64,000 nt of DNA. Origin: Tridacna crocea (lineage: Eukaryota > Mollusca > Bivalvia > Cardiida > Cardiidae). The DNA is taken from contig OX031065.1 of the NCBI GenBank assembly GCA_943736015.1, positions 45,858,992 through 45,922,991 on the forward strand, written 5' to 3'. The notes below the pieces were generated by a model, which was not told where the DNA came from, made no database searches, and saw only the letters and a program-made list of their open reading frames with translations. How positions within the stretch are numbered: position 1 is the stretch's first letter; the number at the start of each line of letters is the position of its first letter. Position numbers and translations under genes: made by a program. Shown here piece after piece: positions 41,485-50,830 of this stretch.

Positions 41485-41488
41485 TTAA

Positions 41489-41689
41489 CTCTTTCTAAAA
41501 CGATCTCTAGTCTTCACGACCCTAAAAAGGAAAGCTTTTTAAAACACTGGTAATCGGCATTTTCTCCTTTTCCCACAGTGTATTCGACTTTCCGAGAACA
41601 AATTTCAATTTTTTTTAGTCACAATAATTTTGTCGTCTGCAAATGCTCTCAATTTGGACCAGTCTATCTGTTTTTTGTTTGGTAAAGAG
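41489..41689 (-). mobile_element. Family A MITE, one hairpin arm deleted
   Basis: It shares TTAA 41485-41488 with the preceding copy and ends at TTAA 41690-41693. AAAACACTGGTAATCGGCAT shows the loss of the first arm. Confidence 0.9.
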
Positions 41690-41884
41690 TTAAATAAAAA
41701 TGAATGAAAAGTTAGTGCAGTTCTGCTCTTACTTGATGTCCTTGATACTAATAGCAAAAGCAATGTAAAATCTTAAATCTTTTTTACGGTGTTAAAGATT
41801 TTAGAAAAAAAAAACGGGTAATTATGTTGTGAATCATTTATGAATAATCAGATGATGTTGTGCAATATCTATATATGAGCTGTG

Positions 41885-42015
41885 GTCTGTTAAAAATGGG
41901 CTTTATGCATCTGCAAATCGTATCGACTCAGATCAGCCTGTGTAGTCGGCGTAGGTTGATCTTAGTCGAAACTTGTTTGTATTTGATCATTTTTCTGTAT
42001 GCCCAAAGACCATTA
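41885..42015 (+). mobile_element. Family D repeat, diverged
   Basis: CTCAGATCAGCCTGTGTAGTC and GTAGGTTGATCTTAGTCGAAA pair imperfectly, followed by TTTTCTGTATGCCCAAAGAC. Confidence 0.65.
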
Positions 42016-42149
42016 TTTATCACATAACTCTCCTTGTTTTCAGCCATTACGAATTTTTTTGTCTCACACACATGTGTGAGATAAGAAAATAGTGCTGTAT
42101 TTTGTCAACAATCTGTAATTATACACTTCTTCTAAAGAGAGAGCAGATC

Positions 42150-42330
42150 CGGAATTTCTTCAGGGGGATTCAACTCGGTCAGTCAGATATGCAGACGCGG
42201 ACCCAAAACACAAATCAATCGCCAATGAGTTGGAAGTCCATCAAAAAAAAATCTGGAAATTGGGGGGGGGGGGGGGGGGGGAGGAAGGGGTTTCGTCTGA
42301 ACCCCCCCCCCCCGATCCGCCAGTGTGCTT
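42150..42330. mobile_element. GC-tract element O, copy 2
   Basis: A long G run (42261-42281) and C run (42302-42313) are followed by GATCCGCCAGTGTG. TTTCGTCTGAACCCC lies between. Confidence 0.45.
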
Positions 42331-43004
42331 ACTAAGAGTTCCTAGTGGAAATTAGTGGTAAAAATTCTTAATGGTGATTAAGTTGTTAATTTCATCACTT
42401 GAAGACTCAAAACAAAATCAATATAATGCAAGTTTCTTCGAAACTACTTTTCGCTCGTAATGTACCTGTCAAAGTAAGCGCACAGGCTTCATGTAAATTT
42501 CACTACACATGATACATGTATGCCTCTGGTTTAACACATTTTGGACTATAATTCTTGTTATACTGTAATGTGATGAAAAGAATCTGACACTCGTTGGTTT
42601 TGGAGGTGAAAAACTATTAAACTCGTCCACAAAAAATGTTATTAAAAGGCAAATCCTAAGATATTTTGACCATACTATTTTTTAGCTCCAATCAGCTGCA
42701 AATGATGTCAGTAATCATGTGTCCATCAGTTTTCATAAATACCACCCTGTAACATGTCATAAATCAGGCTCGCTTAAAAATATTTTTTGTAGACTCGTTT
42801 AATATTTCAGTTTTATCTCAAAACCCAACTCATATCAGATCCTTTATATCTCAGAATTTGGTCGTTGGTCAGACAAACTGGATTTTATAAATCTTTGTTA
42901 TATACCATGTTATAGTTATGCATATTTTCAGTAATGAATGTATTTTGGGCCGATGGCCTTTATTTACAATAAAAGGATTGTATTGTAATGTATTGTATTG
43001 TTCA
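42331..43004 (+). other. Possible LINE 3' UTR and tail
   Basis: It ends in TTTTGGGCCGATGGCCTTTA, then CAATAAAAGG and repeated ATTGT units. This is a GGGCC..GGCC hairpin, an AATAAA signal and a short tandem tail. Comparable tails are at about 53889-53937 and 60140-60180. No reading frame was recognised upstream. Confidence 0.4.
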
Positions 43005-43048
43005 TGCGATGACCTTCTTGGAATAATGCGTCACGGACATCTGTTTAA

Positions 43049-43260
43049 CCCATTACCACACAATCCCTACTTTTGACGACCCTGAGAAAGAAGCCTTTGG
43101 AAAACATTGTGGGAAAAGGAGAAAATGCTGGTAACCAGCATTTTCTCCTTTTCCCACAATGTTTTCTACCCTTCACAAACAAATTTCAAATTTTAGGTCA
43201 CTTTTATTTTGCAAATGCTTTCAATTTGGACCAGTCTAAAGTTTTGTCGTTTGGTAAAGG
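43049..43260 (-). mobile_element. Family A MITE
   Basis: TTAA 43045-43048; the right end GTCGTTTGGTAAAGG is followed by TTTA. The GTCGTCTGCAAATGC segment is shortened. Confidence 0.93.
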
Positions 43261-43555
43261 TTTAGGCCCCTTTTTGACAGAGCGTGGCTCATCTATATAA
43301 AAATAAAATGAAAAAAGAAATCAAGTTATTAGAGAAAATACGGAGAAACGGAGATATGTATCTTTTTGAGTTTTTTTTTTTCTTTTTTTTTTTCTAAAAT
43401 GTTCTTCAAATCCAATATATCTCAGAGTCGTAGTAGGAGGTGATCGATATTGAAGAGGTCAAACCGGAAATTGTGGATCAGGATCTGAATGATTTTTTGA
43501 GCATTCTGATGCTGATCTGCAATATTCGCATAACTAACAAAACGGTATATATTAA

Positions 43556-43788
43556 CTCTTTACCACACAAGCCCGAATTTTAATGACCCTGAGAAAGAGA
43601 GGTTTTGAAAACATTGAGGGAAAAGGAGAAAATGCTGTAACCAGCGTTTTCTCCTTTTTCTAAAATGTTTACTGCCCTTTCAAATACAAATTTCAATTTT
43701 TGAGTCACATTTACTTTGTCGTCTGCAAACGCGACTGCAAATGTTTTCAGTTTGGGCAGGCCTAAAATTTTTGCCGTTTGTTAAAAAT
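43556..43788 (-). mobile_element. Family A MITE, diverged
   Basis: TTAA 43552-43555 and 43789-43792. The centre is AAAATGCTGTAACCAGCGTT, with an extra CAAACGCGACTG insertion in the right interior. Confidence 0.88.
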
Positions 43789-44007
43789 TTAAGGTGCAGG
43801 ATCGATCTTTATATGTTATTGTAATTTGTGTACTATATTATAGAGAAATAAACGAGGCCCTCTCTGACAGGACCTGAAAAAAAAAGTTATTTGAGAATAT
43901 AGTTCTATTGACACAGTAAGACTGGAATGTCAAATGAGGAAAACAAGACGAATCAAAAAGACCTGTTCTTGAGATTTTGTCAATAGAAATATAAAACGTT
44001 TAAATTA

Positions 44008-44249
44008 CAACATACGAAAAGGGGCATCCAGACATTTGCCGAAAGTGTCGTCTCGGATCAGCCTGCGCAGTCTGCGCAGGCTGATCCGAGACGGCACTTT
44101 ACGTGTACATTACATTTTGTTCTTAGGTAGACTTGTGCAAAACAGAAAATTAAACAAAAACAGAAAGTGTTGCGGACTGCGCAGGCTGATCCGAGACGAC
44201 ACTTTATGCTAAATGTCCAAATGTCCTTTTCGCGTGTTGCCAGCCATAT
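44008..44249. mobile_element. Family E element, second block shortened
   Basis: The first block is a perfect palindrome (GTCTCGGATCAGCCTGCGCA / TGCGCAGGCTGATCCGAGAC). The second has lost its left arm (AAAGTGTTGCGGACTGCGC). Confidence 0.85.
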
Positions 44250-44385
44250 TTGGCGTTAAAAAAGTGGTGGAGCTACACAAATATTATAGAATCACATCAA
44301 ACTTCAAAGTTGTTGTTTAAACTTAAATGTCGTATGGCTGAAGTTTAAAATTAATTACAAATGAACGTACGAAATAAAGCTCAAA

Positions 44386-44487
44386 AGAAAGAAAGAAAGA
44401 AAGAACGAAAGAAAGAAAGAAAGAAACAAACAAACAAACAAAACAAACAAACAAAAAGAAAACAAGCAAGCAAGCAAACAAACAAGG
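44386..44487. repeat. Compound (GAAA)n/(AAAC)n microsatellite
   Basis: GAAA repeats are followed by CAAA/CAAG repeats. Long open frames across it are low-complexity artefacts. Confidence 0.95.
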
Positions 44488-44512
44488 ATGATGAGGACAC
44501 ATCAGAAATGGA

Positions 44513-44645
44513 TGGCGCTGGTGCGTCGTGCCTATACTGGACCGTCGCCGTATACTTTTTCTCAGTGAGAAACGGTGACGAGTAGAAAGGCGCTGCGGTG
44601 AGCACAGAAGCTCTGGACGTGAGTCCGAGTGGAGCCGCTGCAAGT
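44513..44645 (-). other. GC-rich candidate exon, unproven
   Basis: On the minus strand a plausible acceptor (AGATCTGCACTTGCAG) precedes sequence open in two frames. One reads APLGLTSRASVLTAAP, the other RLHSDSRPELLCSPQR. No strong donor follows; GAAAAA/GTATAC is the best. Base composition differs sharply from the surroundings. Confidence 0.2.
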
Positions 44646-44946
44646 GCAGATCTTGGTGGTAGTAGCAAATATTATGACCTCACAAGCAATAGACATGGAC
44701 GAAGGGACCGGTTTGCAAAACAATGTAACGTAATTTTTGTTCAGATTTCAAAATGTCGGCTCTCCTTTTTTTTTTATGTAACTCTTTTACTTATGCTCGT
44801 GGAGAAACTATGTTATTTTCATGGATCCATTGTTATGTGATATCTTGCTTTGTATTATATATCACGAAGATCCAGTAAATCCCCTTTGCTAGGGCATTGG
44901 TGGAATGTAATTAGTATCCACATCAAAAGTTTCACTCCTTTACACT

Positions 44947-45165
44947 TTCGTGGTGTCAGTGGTCGTGAGGTAGAGCGTCGGCCTCATAATCTAAAGGTCC
45001 TGAGTTCGATACCTGGGAGCAGGTATCAACTTTGGGATTTTTCAGTGGCCCACACATTCGGCGCGAGTACTGGTGTAGTTCCCAGGAAGCAGAATCGAGA
45101 GAGATTAGTATAAGTTGTAAGAAATTGTTTCTCAATCGATGTAAAATAAATATGCTTAAACTAGC
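44947..45165 (+). mobile_element. tRNA-derived SINE, nearly complete
   Basis: The head has box A-like GTGGTCGTGAGGTAGAGC and box B GAGTTCGATACC. The body has GTGTAGTTCCCAGGAAGCAG and AATCGAGAGAGATTAG, ending CGATGTAAAATAAATATGCT. It serves as the uninterrupted reference for 40790-41241. Confidence 0.75.
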
Positions 45166-45380
45166 TTTTCCCAAATGACAAATTTTAGACTTCAAAAGTC
45201 AAAGTGTTTGCAGATGACAATTTTGTCTTTGATGAGAATGGCAGAAAGTTTTTCGAAAGGCTAGAAAACACTGTGGGAAAAGGAGAAATTGCTCGTAACG
45301 AGCAATTTCTTCTTTTCCCTCCGTGTTTTCTAAAGACTTGTACTTCAGGCACGTAAAAACCAGGCCTTGTTTGAGAAAGG
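45166..45380 (+). mobile_element. Family C MITE
   Basis: CTTTTCCCAAATGACAAATT to CTTGTTTGAGAAAGGG, centre ATTGCTCGTAACGAGCAAT. No intact TTAA remains at either end. Confidence 0.85.
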
Positions 45381-45385
45381 GTACT

Positions 45386-45570
45386 CTACTGGATAAAAAG
45401 ATGACACTCCTTCAAAATACAAACATTGTAGATGACAAATTAAAATGTGAACCAAATGACTGAACTTGTCTTTGAGACGGTCGAAAACATTGTCTGAAAA
45501 GAGGAAAATACTACTTATTTGCTCCTTTTCCAAAATGGTTTCAAAATCCGTTTCCCAAGGTCGGTTCTTT
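45386..45570 (+). mobile_element. Family A/C relic
   Basis: AAACATTGTAGATGACAAATT and a decayed hairpin (GAAAACATTGTCTGAAAAG / TGCTCCTTTTCCAAAATGG). Confidence 0.5.
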
Positions 45571-45588
45571 TTGTATAAATTCGTTTAA

Positions 45589-45812
45589 GGTATCAGACCC
45601 CTAACGCTACTAGTGCAACATGGAATAAAATTTCTAGCTAGTTGATAAATAAGGATTTTTACAGTATACCTACATAATATTTTTACACATTTTTAACCGG
45701 CCAGACATTCAATTCATATTGATGTCTTTCTTGAAATTATTTGTTGATATTTTTTGTTAGTTTCCTAAAAAGGGAGGGAAAGATTTTCTCCCTTCGTAAG
45801 ATATGGTTGTTT

Positions 45813-45858
<46 letters not shown>

Positions 45859-46316
45859 TTTATTCAGACAAGTACACATGTACATAGTCATAATACATAA
45901 ACAAACATTATTATGCAAATGAGTCAAAAATCTACCTAAAAAAAGATGCACACCAACAATTTTCTTATAACATTAACAAATTTCTATAACTTGACACTGT
46001 ATACAGAAGTATTTAAGAATGAACTTATAAGTTATTTATCATATGAAAATAATACATTCTTTCTATAAATGCCTGTTTTGCGTACAATGCAAGGTTAAAT
46101 AATTCACTTTTATTATTCGAACAAAGAAGTTTTAACAGTTTTAAGGTATTTGGATTTTTATAAAAATAAATTTAGATTTATAAAAAAAATTAGGAAGGAA
46201 AAAAAATAGGAAAAAGTAGCTCGGATAAAGTAGTAAAGTAATTCTCAGTTTTAAGCGTAGCAAATTTTGAAGGATAATATTATAGTAGAAATAGCTGTTT
46301 TCTATTAGGGGTCTAC
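45589..46316 (+). mobile_element. Family I MITE with a nested retroposon-like insert
   Basis: It starts after TTAA 45585-45588 (GGTATCAGACCCCTAACGC) and ends AGGGGTCTAC before TTAT. About 45817-46165 is foreign: it begins with (AGAT)n, followed by TATTTATTCAGACAAGTAC. TTTAGAT occurs on both sides. This looks like a minus-strand retroposon with a (ATCT)n tail. Confidence 0.7.
45817..45857. repeat. (GATA)n microsatellite
   Basis: About ten GATA units, probably the tail of the nested insert. Confidence 0.95.
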
Positions 46317-46320
46317 TTAT

Positions 46321-46534
46321 CCCATTACCACATAATCCCTACTTTTGACGCCCCTGAGAAAGAACCCTTTTGAAAACACTGTGGGAAAACTGCTGGTAAC
46401 CAGCATTTTCTCCTTTTCCCACAGTGTTTTCTACCCTTCCCAGAACAAATTTCAAATTTTCAGTCACATTTATTTTGTCGTCTGCAAATGCTTTCAATTT
46501 GGACCAGTCTAAAATTTTCTTGTGTGGTAAAGAG
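46321..46534 (-). mobile_element. Family A MITE at a family I terminus
   Basis: Left flank TTAT 46317-46320, right flank TTAA 46535-46538. The first hairpin arm is shortened (GTGGGAAAACTGCTGG). Confidence 0.9.
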
Positions 46535-46643
46535 TTAAACAAGATGTTTCTCTTTTTTTGTACAATGCTTTCAAAAGCGCTATATATATATAGATATACT
46601 ACTAGTATCAGGCCTATAAAACACGGAATGGAGAAGTAAAGGT

Positions 46644-46872
46644 TCAATCTTTTACCACACTATCTCGAGTTCTAACGACCTTGAGAAAGAAGACCTTTTT
46701 GAAAACATTGTGGGAAAAGGAGAAAATGCTGGTACCCAGCATTTTCTGCTTTTCTCACAATGTTTTCTACCTATCAAAAACAAATCCCACCACTTGAGCT
46801 ACTTTTGAATGGTCATCTGCAAATACTCTCAACTGGGACACATTCTATATTTTGCTTGTGTAGTAAAGGTTT
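46644..46872 (-). mobile_element. Family A MITE, diverged
   Basis: TCTTTTACCACACTATCTCG to GTGTAGTAAAGG, followed by TTTAA. Hairpin intact around GCTGGTACCCAGC. Confidence 0.82.
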
Positions 46873-46900
46873 AAAATACTTTAGTTAACTAACTAACTCG

Positions 46901-47119
46901 TCACCAAACGACAAAATTTTAGACTGGTCCAAATTAAAAGCATATGCAGACGACAAAGTAAGACTTACTGAAATTTTGAAATTCGTTTTGTGAAGGGTAG
47001 AAAACATTGTGGGAAAAGGAGAAATTGCTGGTTACCAGCATTTTCTCCTTTTCTCACAATGCTTTCAAAAGGCTTCTCTCCCATCGTCATCAAAAGTAGG
47101 GATTGTGTTGTGATGGGTT
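46901..47119 (+). mobile_element. Family A MITE
   Basis: CTCGTCACCAAACGACAAAA to TGTGTTGTGATGGG. Hairpin intact; flanks are not clean TTAA. Confidence 0.85.
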
Positions 47120-47339
47120 CATGCAAACAGTTTGAAAATATACTGTGCAGTTCAACAGGGTGCCGTCTAGGTGTGCTGAAATGCTTACAAATATGTTTAT
47201 TGACATGCTAAAGCTGTTGATTGAACAACCCAGTTTTCATGGTCGGTTGGTTGTTTAAGAAATAATCTTCTTTCTATTGTGGTATATCGTTCAATAAACC
47301 ACTGTTGTGAGTTATGAGGCACAATAAATAATCCACGAG

Positions 47340-47795
47340 GGCGATAGCCACGAGTGAAAATATTACCATACATACATTTTATTCAGCAAACGACAAAACA
47401 TGTCTTTGGCTATATACAACAAATTCAACAATTTACCATTTTACCAATGGTGTTCACGAGATGAAATAAATTTCGATCTTTCATCGAAAAAAATAAATAT
47501 TCTTTTTATTTCATGCTTTTAACCCATTCTAGGAGGAGCTTTATCAAAATCCAATACAGTTCTTTTCTGTTATTCACCGTGGCGTACCCCTCCCGCATAG
47601 CAACGCATTACAATATTACGTCAAGCGCGAGAAATTTAAGGTATATGACGTCATATTTTCAGGCACGCGCAATTTACCTAGGCAACAAGAACGTGAAAAT
47701 CGGTATTTTCACTGGTGGTACCAATGTAAGATCGAAAAATATTTTCACTGCTATTTCTCGATATCCTACCGGAAAGCATGAAATAAAGGAAACAC
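47340..47795. mobile_element. Family J element with 5' extension
   Basis: The core 47500-47795 (TATTTCATGCTTTTAACCC ... AAAGCATGAAATAAAGG) is the inverse of 38441-38735. The extension carries CACGAGTGAAAATATTACC, GTGTTCACGAGATGA and ATTTCGATCTTTCATCG, also seen at about 50186-50260. Confidence 0.78.
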
Positions 47796-48044
47796 ATGTG
47801 CAGGTGCACCGAACGCCGTGATATGACCTAAGCTAATAAACGGAGTTTAAACCCTTATCGATTCAATCCATCCATACTGTCTGATCTGGGTATGCTCATA
47901 CCCTGTCTGCAAAGGCCCCTGTTTTAGTTCTTGGGGATAAAAAGGTGGCCCATGCAGCGTTCACGCGTCATATCTTTCACGCTAAGCCCCTCTTTTCAGG
48001 CTACCCTTCTGAAAAAAAGGTAAGTTTTTTTCAATGTCATTTAA

Positions 48045-48265
48045 CCCTTTACCAGACGAAAAAATTTCAGCCCCGTCCAAATTGAAAGAATATACAGACG
48101 ACAATTTCAATATGGCTCAAATGGTACAATTGTTCATTGATAGGGTTGAAAATATTGTGGGAAAAGGAGAAAATGCTGGTTACCAGCATTTTCTCCTTTT
48201 CTCACATTGTTTTCAAAAGGCTTCTTTCCCAGGGTCGTCAAAACTCGTCATTGTGTGATAAAGGG
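48045..48265 (+). mobile_element. Family A MITE, GGCTCAAATGG subtype
   Basis: 221 bp, TTAA 48041-48044 and 48266-48269. Confidence 0.96.
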
Positions 48266-48446
48266 TTAAATAAGGTGAGCTTTGAATGCATGGATTAAAA
48301 ATTCGTTCTCGATCAAACTTGTATATGTATATATTTGCACCAGTTTGCATTTTTGGACGTACTTTTCGTGGGACGGACTAAACCCAAGACCATGGAAGGA
48401 AACAATTATCTTACTCGTCAGATAAAAGTAAGTTATAAGATTTACT

Positions 48447-48668
48447 CCTCATCAAACGACAAAATATTAGACTGGTCCAAATTCAAAGCAGACGACAAAA
48501 TAAACGTAGCTAAAACAAAAAAATGAAATTTGCTTCAAGCAGGGTGGAAAACATTGTGGGAAAAGGAGAAAATGCTGGCTACCAGCATTTTCTCATTTTC
48601 CCTCAATGTTTTCAAATGGTTTCTATCTCAGGATCGGAAAAACCAGGGATTGTTTTGAAAAGGATTTA
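48447..48668 (+). mobile_element. Family A MITE
   Basis: CTCCTCATCAAACGACAAAA to GATTGTTTTGAAAAGG. Hairpin centre GCTGGCTACCAGC. Flanks are mutated. Confidence 0.82.
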
Positions 48669-48734
48669 AAAAAAATCTGACAAAAAAAGAAATAATACTT
48701 TAGTTACAGAATCATGTTCTGTAAAAAGAAGCTA

Positions 48735-48870
48735 AATGCAAGAGGAAAAAGTATCCACAAAGATCAGCCTGTACAGTCCGCGTAGGCTGATCTAAGTCGA
48801 ACCTTTTTGCTATTGGTCAGTTGTCTGCATGTCCAAGGGCCAGTTTACCTCATGATTCAGTGGTTATGTC
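48735..48870 (+). mobile_element. Family D repeat, diverged
   Basis: GATCAGCCTGTACAGTCCGCG / TAGGCTGATCTAAGTCGAAC, followed by TTGGTCAGTTGTCTGCATGT. Confidence 0.7.
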
Positions 48871-48940
48871 AGTTAAAATGCATTTTATAGATTCTTAATT
48901 ACGTGATGATTTGCTTATTTGTATCACGGAGATTCGTTAA

Positions 48941-49162
48941 ACCCTTTACTCCATAGGTACTCATTTCTACACATGGCTTGTAGGAGCCTTTGGAAAACAT
49001 TGTGGCAAAAGGTGAAATTGCTCGTCACGAGCAATTTCACCTTTTGTCACAATGTTTTCTATGCTATCAAAAGGTGTCATTTACATGTAAGAAACGGCTT
49101 CATCCTTGCTGTTATTTATGGTCAATTATAGATGCCATAGGAATGCCTTATGTGGTAAGGTG
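48941..49162 (-). mobile_element. Family B MITE
   Basis: TTAA 48937-48940 and 49163-49166, with a near-perfect hairpin around GCTCGTCACGAGC. Confidence 0.94.
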
Positions 49163-49299
49163 TTAAAATCCAATCATCCGGGCATGGCACATTTACATGT
49201 AGTTTATCGTCTTTGCTTATTTCTTTTTTATTATTATTATTATTCTTACTAACTGATGGAAGAGTTAAAGCTTTTTCTATTAAAAAAAAAAATGATTCA

Positions 49300-49703
49300 A
49301 TCCTTTACCCCATGAGGCATTTCTAAGGCATCTCTAATTGACCCGAAATAACAGCAAGGATGAAGCCATTTCTTATGTGTAAATGACACCTTTTGATAGC
49401 GTAGAAAATATTGTGACAAAAGGTGAAATAACTCGTCATGAGCACTCTCACCTTTTGCCACAATATTTTCCAAAGGCTCCTACAAGCAATGTGTGGAATG
49501 AGTATCTATGGAGTAAAGGGATAAGATAGTGGACCTGTAATAGAGAATAGGAAGAAAATATTGTGACAAAAGGTGAAATTACTCGTCAAGAGCAATTTCA
49601 CCTTTTGCCACAATATTTTCCAAATGCTCCTACAAGCAATGTGTAGAAATGAGTATCTATGGAGTAGAGGGTTAAGACAGTGGACCTGTAATAGAGCATA
49701 GCT
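49300..49703 (+). mobile_element. Family B MITE followed by a 150-bp tandem duplication
   Basis: The first B copy begins CCTTTACCCCATGAGGCAT. From GAAAATATTGTGACAAAAGG (49404) to the start of a family I sequence (GTGGACCTGTAATAGAG) the segment is repeated once, beginning again at 49554. Confidence 0.85.
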
Positions 49704-50345
49704 ATTTCCGCTATGATATTAATTTTCTTAAACACTTTGCTATCATTAACAATGAGTATTATTGAACTACTTTAACCGAGCCACTTTTTACTTCTTAGAA
49801 TTATCATTTATAAATCTGAAAATGCTATTTTCTCATAACAAAGGGAGATAATAATTATATCCCTTTTCTGGAAACTGACAAAAGTATCAACAAATAATTT
49901 CAAGATAGACACCAAAGGAATTTCTGGTCGGATAAAAATGTGCAAATACCGATTTTTTTCATGTTCTTGTTGCCTAGGTAAATTGCGCGTGCCTAACAAC
50001 CAGATGAGAAATATGACGTCATATAACTTACATTTCTCGTGCTTGACGTAATATTGTAATGCGTTGCTATGCGGGAGGGGTACGCCACGCGGAACACCGG
50101 CTAAGAACTGTATTGGATTTTGATAAAGCTCCTCCCAAAATGGGTTAAAATATGGAATAAATAGAATTTTTTTTTTGTGTGTGTGAAAGATCCCACTCGT
50201 GAAAATATTACCGATAGTGTTCACGAGATGAGATAAATTTCGATCTTTCACCGAAAAAAACGAACTTATCTTCTATATATCTGTATAAATCCTTATCCTG
50301 TCATTTTATTCCATGTTGCACTAGAAATGTTACGGGTTTACTATC
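49679..50345. mobile_element. Family I MITE with nested family J element
   Basis: Left part AGTGGACCTGTAATAGAGC to AAAATGTGCAAATACC. Right part resumes at about 50271 (ATATATCTGTATAAATCC) and ends ACGGGTTTACTATC. Confidence 0.75.
49945..50270. mobile_element. Family J element
   Basis: GTTGCCTAGGTAAATTGCGC, ATATGACGTCATATAAC and GGGAGGGGTACGCCACG, followed by GTGTTCACGAGATGAGATAA and CGATCTTTCACCG. Confidence 0.78.
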
Positions 50346-50459
50346 ATTATTGTGCTGGTATTTTTGCCAGGAGAACATGAAAGAATTTAAATCCCCTATG
50401 ACTTCTTTATATACCATCTACAAGTGTAAGAACAGTTTTTGTAATATTTTATGCGTCAT

Positions 50460-50625
50460 AATAATGACACTATATTTATTCTTACGAACAAATTCCGTAA
50501 CAAAGATCCAAATGAACAAAAACGTAGCAAAAATACAGGGACCGGCAGGATTCGAACCTAGAACGCCCGTACGAAAGGCCACTACCATAAACACTGAGCT
50601 AAAGAGAACTTAATGCAGTTGTCTT
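50460..50625 (-). mobile_element. tRNA-derived SINE
   Basis: Minus-strand head (50612-50527) with TTTAGCTCAGTGTTTATGG and TAGGTTCGAATCCTGC; related to the SINE at 32.8 kb. Not a foldable tRNA. Confidence 0.6.
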
Positions 50626-50830
50626 TGGAAATGGCATAAACAACCTCGATGAAGTTATTCACATCTGTCTATCTGTCAGTAAAAACTTCTATCGGAATTG
50701 ATAAACCACGTTACAAATGAATGAATACGAACTGTTTGTCAGCTGAAATATGGCTAGAAAGATTTCGATAGAAAAGTGAAACTAAAATCTTCTTTTGTGA
50801 GAGGAGCCCTGACAATTTTCAGAACGGTAA

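Noticed and set aside
44323..44668. Lys/Asn/Gln-rich or Phe/Leu/Ser-rich proteins over the (GAAA)n tract
   Set aside because: Low-complexity artefact; only the adjacent GC-rich 130 bp was kept as a weak candidate.
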